Positions 1 through 5,121 of a stretch of 8,683 bases of DNA are shown piece after piece (the first letter of the stretch is position 1; each line of letters starts with the position of its first letter). Origin of the DNA: Candidatus Poribacteria bacterium (GTDB lineage: Bacteria > Poribacteria > WGA-4E > WGA-3G); assembly GCA_009845505.1 (NCBI GenBank), contig VXZL01000680.1:1-8683 (forward strand). Reading direction: 5' to 3'. Position numbers and translations under genes: made by a program. The notes beneath the pieces were generated by a model. It had not been told where the DNA came from, ran no database searches, and saw only the letters and a program-made list of their open reading frames with translations.

Positions 1-15
1 ACACCACACCCGGTA

Positions 16-36
16 GGTGCGGTTTCTAACCGCACC
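16..36. repeat. Interspersed hairpin repeat, copy 1
   Basis: A perfect 9-base inverted repeat: arms GGTGCGGTT (16-24) and AACCGCACC (28-36) around a TCT loop, preceded by GGTA. The same core recurs exactly at 8599-8619 and 8653-8673 and in diverged form at 2805-2825. All copies are outside genes. No T-run follows, so it is not a standard intrinsic terminator. It looks like a REP-type dispersed palindrome, and its function is unknown. Confidence 0.9.
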
Positions 37-87
37 GAGCATCGCTGAAAAATAGCCAACCTTTTAAGAGGAATTATCAATTAGAAT

Positions 88-96
88 TGGTATAAC
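88..96 (+). promoter_or_regulatory. Candidate extended -10 promoter for the toxin-antitoxin operon
   Basis: TGG directly followed by TATAAC (91-96) fits the extended -10 pattern TGnTATAAT, 25 bases before the antitoxin start. No good -35 hexamer lies 16-18 bases upstream, which an extended -10 can tolerate. This rests on sequence pattern only, and bacterial promoter rules may not transfer fully to this lineage. Confidence 0.35.
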
Positions 97-107
97 ATAA
101 GAAAAAT

Positions 108-114
108 AGAGGAG
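108..114 (+). promoter_or_regulatory. Ribosome binding site of the antitoxin-like gene
   Basis: AGAGGAG sits 7 bases before the ATG at 122. This strong Shine-Dalgarno fixes that start and contrasts with the weak site before the downstream toxin. The difference would favour excess antitoxin. Confidence 0.75.
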
Positions 115-121
115 TCTTACA

Positions 122-463
122 ATGGAAAATGCGACACTTGAAGATATTGTTCAACGTTTAGATCGTCTGGAAAAGATGATTGGACATGTAAATGAGCAGC
201 TCTCTTGGATTGTTGAAGCATTGGTGCCAGATGCACCAAAGAATTGTGAAACTGCTCCCATAAATGCCACTAATGTCCAGAAGGACGAACAAGATGATAA
301 TCTGGGGGCGAAAGCAATTGAAAAAATATTGGAAGGGATGGGTTATCCACCTGATTTTAAACCGCGACCTCTCAAGGAAGTTCGCAAGAGTATAGTCGAG
401 AGTGGTATCCGACCGGAGGACAACGAGTTTAGCAAGGCAATTATCGCAGAACGAGAGAAATAA
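122..463 (+). CDS. Putative antitoxin of a PIN-domain toxin-antitoxin pair (coiled-coil small protein)
   Basis: A 113-residue acidic, soluble protein with no signal peptide or membrane segment. Residues 4-35 show a heptad-like pattern (LEDIVQRLDRLEKMIGHV and onward) expected of a coiled coil. Residues 36-60 are a polar linker. The C-terminal part (about 61-113) ends in GIRPEDNEFSKAIIAEREK, a charged tail resembling the toxin-binding ends of small antitoxins. No ribbon-helix-helix, AbrB, Phd or HTH fold is recognisable. The antitoxin role is inferred from position: the PIN gene begins 2 bases after this stop, the usual antitoxin-first order. The ATG start has a strong Shine-Dalgarno. If it is the antitoxin, it should bind and inhibit the PIN nuclease, and any DNA-binding autoregulation must come from an unrecognised domain. 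It could instead be an unrelated small coiled-coil protein. Confidence 0.7.
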   Translation: MENATLEDIVQRLDRLEKMIGHVNEQLSWIVEALVPDAPKNCETAPINATNVQKDEQDDNLGAKAIEKILEGMGYPPDFKPRPLKEVRKSIVESGIRPEDNEFSKAIIAEREK

Positions 464-465
464 CC

Positions 466-963
466 GTGTACTATTTTTATTTTGACGCGAGCGCGCTCGC
501 AAAACGATATATTGAAGAAACTGGTAGTGATAAGATTGATTTTCTTTTTTCGAACGTCTCTTTGGAACGCTTACGGTGTTTGACAATTGGCGTGATGGAG
601 GTCTTTTGGATTTGTGTCCGAAAGAAAAATGATGGGCGCATTTCGGTTAGCCAGTTTGCTGAATCTACAACCTATTTAAAATCGGAAATCGTTGATGCTC
701 AATCCAACTTCAGAAAAATCTCAGTCCCAGACTCACTTGTCTGGGACTCAATGGCTTTAATCGAGACCCACTCACTCAATAGCGTTGATGCAATAGTCTT
801 ACGCTCCGCGTTGGACACTGCAGCCGAACTTCGTAATACAACGGATACCTTAGTACTTGTCGCCTCAGATCAACGACTTCTCAGAGCTGCTCGCAGCGAA
901 GGATTGCAAGTCTTCAATCCTGAACTTGATTCACAACAAACACTTACAGATTGGATAACTTAA
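466..963 (+). CDS. PIN-domain ribonuclease, VapC-like toxin
   Basis: A 165-residue PIN-domain protein. The fold is indicated by the N-terminal strand YYFYFDASALAKRY, with acidic D7, then E45 in the GVMEVFW helix, D108 in NSVDAIVL and D135 in VLVASDQRLLRAA. This is the expected metal-binding quartet of an Mg/Mn-dependent endoribonuclease, and all four are present, so the enzyme should be active. VapC toxins usually cut tRNA or rRNA, but the target here cannot be read from sequence. The start is GTG at 466, only 2 bases after the upstream stop and with no good Shine-Dalgarno, which implies translational coupling to the antitoxin-like gene. At 165 residues it is somewhat longer than typical VapC (about 130-140). 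Two perfect palindromes lie inside the gene (487-500 and 723-748). The downstream oxidoreductase starts 4 bases after the stop. Confidence 0.85.
   Translation: MYYFYFDASALAKRYIEETGSDKIDFLFSNVSLERLRCLTIGVMEVFWICVRKKNDGRISVSQFAESTTYLKSEIVDAQSNFRKISVPDSLVWDSMALIETHSLNSVDAIVLRSALDTAAELRNTTDTLVLVASDQRLLRAARSEGLQVFNPELDSQQTLTDWIT
487..500. repeat. Perfect 14-base palindrome inside the toxin gene
   Basis: GCGAGCG followed by CGCTCGC is an exact palindrome beginning 21 bases into the toxin gene, over the codons of the conserved DASALA motif. It is much more GC-rich than the surrounding sequence. It could act as a dimer-binding site or a small early mRNA hairpin, or be a by-product of Ala/Ser/Leu codon choice. 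Confidence 0.6.
723..748. repeat. 10-base perfect inverted repeat (hairpin) inside the toxin gene
   Basis: Arms AGTCCCAGAC (723-732) and GTCTGGGACT (739-748) pair perfectly around TCACTT. The mRNA would form a stable stem within codons for VPDSLVWDS. It lies mid-gene with no T-run after it, so it is not a terminator. Confidence 0.75.
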
Positions 964-967
964 CATA

Positions 968-2020
968 ATGAAAGCAAAGATTGGCTTCGGTATAATCAGT
1001 TTCGCACACGGACACGCCAACGCCTACTGCAACCAGATGCGGTCCTTTGACGACGTTGAACTCATCGCATGCTGGGACGATAACACGGAACGCGGAGAAA
1101 ACGCCGCGACGCAGTACGGCATGAATTACACACCGCATCTTGAAGATGTCATCAACCACCCCGATATTCACGCCGTGATTGTAACATGTGAAACGAATCG
1201 ACACGCAGAGATGGTGGAAGCAGCGGCTGCTGAAGGAAAGCATATCCTCTGCCAGAAACCGATGGCACTTACCTTGGAAGATTGTGATCGGATTGCGGCG
1301 ATAGTCGAGAAAACCGGCGTTAAATTTATGATGGGCTACCAGATGCGCCGCGACCCAGCAAATATCGCCATGAAAAAGTTGATTGATAGCGGCGTGTTAG
1401 GAAAAATCGGAGTCCTACGCCGCCGACACTGTATCAATGCTCTGTTTAGTGAAGCCTTCGTGACAGGACTCAGTCGTTGGCACATCGACTCAGAGAAGAA
1501 CATGGGGATGTTCATGGACGATGCCTCACACGCCACCGATTTTATCCACTGGATGCTCGGTAAGCCGACAAGCGTTATCGCCGAAATTGATAACATTTTG
1601 ACAGATGTCGCACCCGACGATACAGGATTGGCTGTCTATCGATTCGCCGGTGGCGAGATGGCGATTCTACTGAATACGTCTGTAACGCTTGCAGGTGAGA
1701 ATACAACTGAGATTTACGGCGATGAAGGTGTGGTCATCCAGAACTATGGCGACGCGCCGTCATGTAACATACCGCGTCCCGAAGATGCTGTCGCGCTAAA
1801 GTTGTATACACGCGAGGAACCGACATGGAGAGATTTGGGGATTCCAATTCCAGATGGGCACGGGGAACGGATTGCTGGGGTACCGCGTCCGTTTATTGAT
1901 TGTCTGAAGAACGATACTGAACCTGATGTCACAGTAGAGGATGGACGCGTATCAGTGGAGATGATTTTGGGGGCGTATCGCTCCGCACAAGAAGGACGGC
2001 GCGTCAGGTTCCCACTCTAA
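968..2020 (+). CDS. Gfo/Idh/MocA family NAD(P)-dependent oxidoreductase
   Basis: A 350-residue cytosolic dehydrogenase of the Gfo/Idh/MocA family, which typically oxidises or reduces sugars, inositols or their derivatives at a hydroxyl/keto carbon. Residues 4-120 form the Rossmann domain. The dinucleotide loop is GFGIISFAHGHA (6-17), a less common variant of GxGxxG, with an acidic end of strand 2 at D37/D38. The family EKP motif appears as QKP (96-98), keeping the lysine K97. The second domain carries the DDASHATDFIHW signature, with D184, H188 and D191 in the family spacing for the catalytic and substrate-binding site. Length is normal. No clear Shine-Dalgarno precedes the ATG. It starts 4 bases after the PIN toxin stop and is probably cotranscribed. 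The substrate cannot be predicted. Confidence 0.9.
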   Translation: MKAKIGFGIISFAHGHANAYCNQMRSFDDVELIACWDDNTERGENAATQYGMNYTPHLEDVINHPDIHAVIVTCETNRHAEMVEAAAAEGKHILCQKPMALTLEDCDRIAAIVEKTGVKFMMGYQMRRDPANIAMKKLIDSGVLGKIGVLRRRHCINALFSEAFVTGLSRWHIDSEKNMGMFMDDASHATDFIHWMLGKPTSVIAEIDNILTDVAPDDTGLAVYRFAGGEMAILLNTSVTLAGENTTEIYGDEGVVIQNYGDAPSCNIPRPEDAVALKLYTREEPTWRDLGIPIPDGHGERIAGVPRPFIDCLKNDTEPDVTVEDGRVSVEMILGAYRSAQEGRRVRFPL

Positions 2021-2033
2021 AAAGGACTTTAAA

Positions 2034-2768
2034 TCACGGGCTATTCCGGCGCATGATACTCAAAATCTGACCTGTCATACCGGTCGCAGGCGGTTGTGCT
2101 GCGAGAAAAAGTGCCGATGCAACGACCTGCTCGGGTGGCTTCCACGGATCGCTTTCCGCTCTGAAAGTGTCTGAGTTTTCCCACGCTGGCTTTGAAAGTT
2201 CCGTTCTTACGGGACCCGGGATAAGAACATTGGCAATGATGCCGTCTTCCCACACCTCTTCAGCAATGGATTGCGTCAACCCGTGGAGTGCCGCTTTCGC
2301 AGCACAATAGACGCTGAGGTTCGCACGGCCAACTTGCCCCATACCCGAACCGACGTTGATAATATTTCCGCTACCTTGTTGCTGCATGATTGGCAGTGCA
2401 GCACGACAGCAATGCACAACACCCATCACATTAATCTGCCATCCCTGTTCCCACTCCTCATCTGTAGAATCTAAAAACCGACCTCTCGGATTGACACCGG
2501 CGTTGTTCACAAGTATATCTATCCGCCCAGACTGGTCAACAGTTTTCTGAACAAGGTTTGCCACTTCCGAACGGACTCGCACATCGGTTGGAACAGTGAG
2601 AACTTCGCCATTTTGCGCGGCTATCTCTGCAGCAACTTCATCAAGTTGTGTGATGCTTCGCGATGCAATAACGACCCGCGCACCTTCAGCAGCATAAGCA
2701 ATAGCGATCGCTCTGCCGATACCGCGTCCACCACCCGTAATAATAGCGACTTTATCTTTCAGTTGCAT
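2034..2768 (-). CDS. Classical short-chain dehydrogenase/reductase (SDR)
   Basis: A 244-residue SDR oxidoreductase, the usual length of the classical subfamily. Seen in order: cofactor motif TGGGRGIG (11-18), an ASRS stretch after strand 2 whose R37 suggests NADP(H) preference, D62 in the PTDVR turn, NNAG (88-91), and the catalytic tetrad N113, S141, Y154 and K158 (YCAAK). PGPVRTEL then marks the substrate/cofactor loop. All key residues are intact. The start is ATG at 2768: AAGGAA lies 6 bases upstream, which is better than a TTG 15 bases further out. The family includes 3-oxoacyl-ACP reductases and sugar or alcohol dehydrogenases, and the substrate cannot be told here. It converges on the Gfo/Idh/MocA gene with 13 bases between the stops. 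A 125-base spacer with a hairpin repeat separates it from the J-domain gene upstream. Confidence 0.92.
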   Translation of the reverse strand: MQLKDKVAIITGGGRGIGRAIAIAYAAEGARVVIASRSITQLDEVAAEIAAQNGEVLTVPTDVRVRSEVANLVQKTVDQSGRIDILVNNAGVNPRGRFLDSTDEEWEQGWQINVMGVVHCCRAALPIMQQQGSGNIINVGSGMGQVGRANLSVYCAAKAALHGLTQSIAEEVWEDGIIANVLIPGPVRTELSKPAWENSDTFRAESDPWKPPEQVVASALFLAAQPPATGMTGQILSIMRRNSP

Positions 2769-2774
2769 GATTGA

Positions 2775-2780
2775 TTCCTT
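2775..2780 (-). promoter_or_regulatory. Ribosome binding site deciding the SDR start
   Basis: On the minus strand this reads AAGGAA, 6 bases before the ATG at 2768. It supports that start over the in-frame TTG at 2783, which would overlap the site. Confidence 0.65.
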
Positions 2781-2804
2781 CAAGGCGGCACACGAACACC
2801 TGTA

Positions 2805-2825
2805 GGAGGGGTTTCTAACCCCAGC
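2805..2825. repeat. Interspersed hairpin repeat, diverged copy 2
   Basis: The core is GGGGTT (2808-2813), TCT, AACCCC (2817-2822), preceded by GTAGGA as in the other copies (GTAGGT). Compared with copy 1, the C-G pair at positions 20/32 is replaced by a G-C pair at 2809/2821, so the stem is kept by a double change. The outer pairs at 2806/2824 and 2807/2823 are lost and 2805/2825 is kept. Confidence 0.75.
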
Positions 2826-2869
2826 TTCGAGTCTTCAGGAACAGGAAGATTGTTACAGAGAAACCTCTT

Positions 2870-2900
2870 AACTTATAACTTACAACTTATAACTCATAAC
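2870..2900. repeat. Tandem 7-base repeats overlapping a gene end
   Basis: Four head-to-tail heptamers AACTTAT, AACTTAC, AACTTAT and AACTCAT (2870-2897), followed by AAC. They run into the stop codon (2894-2896) and last codons of the J-domain gene. They resemble the heptanucleotide short tandem repeats known from some cyanobacteria. The function is unknown. Confidence 0.75.
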
Positions 2901-3706
2901 CTGTGCCACATGTTAATGAGGCGTGCCAAATGAGAGCGACTCGCTTTAACCCGCCGCTCCAAGTCTTTTGCGAGACCCATCAGTAAATCGCTGCCGGCTT
3001 CCTTAGCCTTTTCTACCTGTTGTTTGAGTTGGTAGGTGCGTCCTGCCTTGAGTCGGTTTATTTCTAAACGCAATTGGCTCGCCGCGCGGTTGAGTTGCCC
3101 AAGCTCTGATTGCAAGGCTGCCCGTTTCTCAACGGCTGTTTTTTCATCTACATGTAACTCTGTTTCACCGAGGCTCAACCGCTCTAAGGTTTGGAGGTCC
3201 TGATCACGATACGCCCGATTGATCAAGGGCATTAATCGCTCACGGCGTTCCGCTCCCTCACCATCCATAGCCTTGTCGGGGTGGTATCGCTTGGCGAGTT
3301 TACGGTAAAGATTTTGCAAGTGTTTAGATTTCACCTCAGGGAGTTTGTCTTCTTGAGGTGTCGGTTCTGATGCGTCAGTTGCCTCGTATGCCTCTACACG
3401 CGCCCGGCTTGCCCTGAAACAGGATTCCACACGTGCTTCTATCTCTTTCTCGTGCACGTGCTCTCGGCGCAGTTGTAAACGCAGGCGATACTCTTTCGTC
3501 TCGAGTTCAACCTTATCGAGTTCGAGGTAGTAACGACTGATATGGGCATTGTAGCGACGCTGAAATACGTCCACTTCTGACTTAAGTTTCTCGACGGCTA
3601 CTGTGAGTTCTTCTATCTGCGCCTGTTTCACTTCAATTGCGTCCAAAAGCTCGGCTATCTGTTTTTCATCAATGCTATTGACATGAATTAAGGCAGCAGG
3701 TTTCAT
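2894..3706 (-). CDS. Coiled-coil protein with a central J domain (DnaJ-like)
   Basis: A 270-residue, highly charged cytosolic protein. Residues 12-105 form a long predicted coiled coil rich in E, K, Q and R. Residues 110-125 are an acidic/proline linker. Residues 126-180 form a J domain with helix II LYRKLAKRYHPDK, the HPD at 142-144, and a helix III region (RLMPLINRAYRDQDLQTLERL). A second helical coiled coil covers about 190-260. The usual helix I (DYYEVLG type) is not visible, and there is no Gly/Phe region, zinc finger or C-terminal peptide-binding domain, so this is not DnaJ itself. With HPD intact it may stimulate an Hsp70 (DnaK) ATPase and bring it to a partner through the coiled coils. 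The partner is unknown. The start is ATG at 3706 with GAGG 8 bases upstream, preferred to a TTG 7 codons earlier. The gene end overlaps the heptamer repeats. Confidence 0.8.
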   Translation of the reverse strand: MKPAALIHVNSIDEKQIAELLDAIEVKQAQIEELTVAVEKLKSEVDVFQRRYNAHISRYYLELDKVELETKEYRLRLQLRREHVHEKEIEARVESCFRASRARVEAYEATDASEPTPQEDKLPEVKSKHLQNLYRKLAKRYHPDKAMDGEGAERRERLMPLINRAYRDQDLQTLERLSLGETELHVDEKTAVEKRAALQSELGQLNRAASQLRLEINRLKAGRTYQLKQQVEKAKEAGSDLLMGLAKDLERRVKASRSHLARLINMWHRL

Positions 3707-3743
3707 GGGGGTTTCCTCATAAGACAATAAAATCAGATTTTAC

Positions 3744-3756
3744 TGCCTTAAAGGCA
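3744..3756. repeat. Short palindrome in the spacer upstream of the J-domain gene
   Basis: TGCCTT and AAGGCA pair around one A. A weaker 5-base pair, GCGCG (3758-3762) with CGCGC (3772-3776), lies next to it. Both are in the 129-base spacer between the IF-1 and J-domain genes. They could be an operator or remnants of a terminator after IF-1, but no T-run follows on either strand. Confidence 0.35.
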
Positions 3757-3835
3757 TGCGCGCCGAAAAGACGCGCTTACAAAAATCTTGATTTGCACAC
3801 GCCAACGCACTTCGCTTTAGACATCTATTCGGCAT

Positions 3836-4207
3836 CTACTTTTTCCGATACGTAATCCGTCCACGCGTCAGATCGTAGGGCGAAAGCTCCACAGTTACCT
3901 TATCACCCGGCAAAATCTTGATAAAGAATTTCCGCATTCTACCAGAAATGTGTGCAAGAATTTGGTGCTTATTGTCCAATTCCACACGAAACATCGCATT
4001 GGGTAAAGGTTCGATAACGGTGCCTTCAACCTCTATTTTATCGTTTTTAGACGGCGTTCGTTCCTCGTCTTCAGATTCTAAGCCAATATCAGCAGCATCG
4101 GTATCTCGTTGCTTTTTATATTTCGACTTCGGTTTCGGACGCTTCGTGTTCGTATACCGCGTCTGCGGCTTTCGTTTGTTTCTGTTTCCTGAAGGTCTTC
4201 GGTTCAC
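3836..4207 (-). CDS. infA: Translation initiation factor IF-1 with a charged N-terminal extension
   Basis: A 123-residue protein. Residues 54-123 are a complete IF-1 S1/OB fold: the [16 protein letters not shown] strand, then [24 protein letters not shown] and [15 protein letters not shown], very close to bacterial IF-1. IF-1 binds the 30S A site during initiation. Ordinary IF-1 is about 72 residues, and here some 53 extra residues precede the core. Residues 1-34 are strongly basic (15 Lys/Arg) and 35-49 acidic (8 Asp/Glu). The start is GTG at 4207, with AAGGAG 9 bases upstream. No in-frame ATG, GTG or TTG lies between it and the core, so the extension appears to be translated. The gene stands apart from ribosomal protein genes, its usual neighbours. 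It could be a second IF-1 copy. Confidence 0.9.
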   Translation of the reverse strand: MNRRPSGNRNKRKPQTRYTNTKRPKPKSKYKKQRDTDAADIGLESEDEERTPSKNDKIEVEGTVIEPLPNAMFRVELDNKHQILAHISGRMRKFFIKILPGDKVTVELSPYDLTRGRITYRKK

Positions 4208-4216
4208 AGTATAAAT

Positions 4217-4222
4217 CTCCTT
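4217..4222 (-). promoter_or_regulatory. Ribosome binding site fixing the infA GTG start
   Basis: On the minus strand this reads AAGGAG inside an A-rich run, 9 bases before the GTG at 4207. It argues that translation starts at the basic extension and not at a further upstream in-frame GTG (4264) or at the IF-1 core. Confidence 0.7.
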
Positions 4223-4277
4223 TTTTGTAGATACAGTTAGCAGTGTAAGGCACGAATATCTCACATCGTGCTCTTGG

Positions 4278-4301
4278 AAAGCACCTACGGGTCGGTGCTT
4301 T
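4278..4301 (-). terminator. Hairpin after cinA, candidate terminator
   Basis: Arms AAAGCACC (4278-4285) and GGTGCTTT (4294-4301) form an 8-base perfect stem with an 8-base loop, 11 bases after the cinA stop on the minus strand. On that strand the 3' arm ends TTTCC, so the T-run is short. On the plus strand it ends TTTTAT. It may end cinA transcription before infA. The minus-strand text GTAGGTGC also matches the left part of the interspersed hairpin repeat, so it may be a relative of that family. Confidence 0.45.
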
Positions 4302-4312
4302 TATCGATCCCT

Positions 4313-5107
4313 CTACTCTTCGTCTTCCAAACTAAAACGTTTCCCCGCTTCAACAACAAGTTCTTGGAAGTAATCCGTGGCGCGTTGAAGTTCCGTTTCG
4401 GCGTCGGCTTTATCTTCACGTGTTGAAACCAGATCGACAGGCATCGTGCTGCCATCTACTTTGCGGAGTGAGACATACGCCTTTAAATAAACATCAGCGT
4501 GGCGTTCCATCACCTTCTGCATCAGCGGTGAAACTTCCGCTTCAAACATACTCACGTAAACTCGCGCCGTGGTAACCTCTGAACGGTAACGTTGGGCAAT
4601 TAAGGGTTGAATGTGCATTTCAAAGACTGCCTTCATCTCGCGCGGAGGACCCGGCATCATCATAATTGTGGACGCTTTGTGTGTAACGCTAATGCACGGT
4701 GCCCATCCCGCCGGGTTTTGTAAGACGACAGCAGGTTCCGGTACAATCGCCATCTTCATCAACGCTTCGCTGATTGGGTCGTTTTCTGACATCTCACGGC
4801 GTTTCCGAAATTCGGCAATAGTCTCTTCGCTCACCACAGATTTTGTGCCAATCAACGAAGCGACGACCGCAACGGTCATATCATCTGGGGTGGGTCCAAG
4901 ACCACCTGTCGTAAGAATGAGCGACGTTTCCCGTTCCACCGCCGAATTGAGTGCTTCCGACATCTCCTCGCGGACATCGCGCAGCATCGTAACACGCCGT
5001 AGCTCGCCACCAATCTGAAGAATTTGCTGTGCGATCCAGTGGGCATTGGTATCTTGAATCTGCCCAAGGACTAATTCTGTGCCGATTGAGAACAATTCAA
5101 TTGCCAC
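4313..5107 (-). CDS. cinA: Short CinA-type MoCF-domain protein (COG1058; competence/damage-inducible protein A family)
   Basis: A 264-residue cytosolic protein of the MoCF_biosynth (MoeA/MogA-like) fold. Seen: IELFSIGTELVLGQIQDTNA at the N-terminus (GTE 9-11), TTGGLGPTPDD (66-76), NPAGWAPC (131-138) and PGPPREM (152-158), all CinA signatures. In the family this domain is linked to pyridine-nucleotide or ADP-ribose pyrophosphatase activity. Full CinA is about 400-420 residues with a C-terminal PncC NMN-deamidase domain. That domain is absent here and no separate pncC is in the window, so NMN deamidation cannot be assumed. The ending LEDEE looks natural, not a frameshift. The start is GTG at 5107 with AAGGAG 6 bases upstream. 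It lies 14 bases after the hydrolase stop and is probably translationally coupled to it. The gene symbol is used in the family sense only. Confidence 0.85.
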   Translation of the reverse strand: MAIELFSIGTELVLGQIQDTNAHWIAQQILQIGGELRRVTMLRDVREEMSEALNSAVERETSLILTTGGLGPTPDDMTVAVVASLIGTKSVVSEETIAEFRKRREMSENDPISEALMKMAIVPEPAVVLQNPAGWAPCISVTHKASTIMMMPGPPREMKAVFEMHIQPLIAQRYRSEVTTARVYVSMFEAEVSPLMQKVMERHADVYLKAYVSLRKVDGSTMPVDLVSTREDKADAETELQRATDYFQELVVEAGKRFSLEDEE

Positions 5108-5113
5108 ACGCTT

Positions 5114-5119
5114 CTCCTT
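5114..5119 (-). promoter_or_regulatory. Ribosome binding site of cinA beside the hydrolase stop
   Basis: On the minus strand this reads AAGGAG, 6 bases before the GTG at 5107 and directly after the hydrolase TAA (5124-5122). The position suggests that ribosomes finishing the hydrolase can reinitiate on cinA. Confidence 0.65.
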
Positions 5120-5121
5120 TT

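Noticed and set aside
1..121. tRNA or other structured RNA gene at the left edge
   Set aside because: Only the 21-base hairpin repeat and a promoter-like sequence are visible. There is no cloverleaf or T-loop sequence.
158..586. Minus-strand frame across the antitoxin and toxin genes
   Set aside because: Antisense to the pair. The plus-strand frames have a Shine-Dalgarno and a PIN motif, and this one has neither.
2021..2033. Shared terminator between the convergent Gfo/Idh/MocA and SDR genes
   Set aside because: The 13-base gap has no inverted repeat.
3758..3776. Intrinsic terminator after infA
   Set aside because: The stem is only 5 pairs and neither strand has a T-run after it.
4208..4264. 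Upstream in-frame GTG extension of infA
   Set aside because: It would span the AAGGAG site before the GTG at 4207 and has no Shine-Dalgarno of its own.
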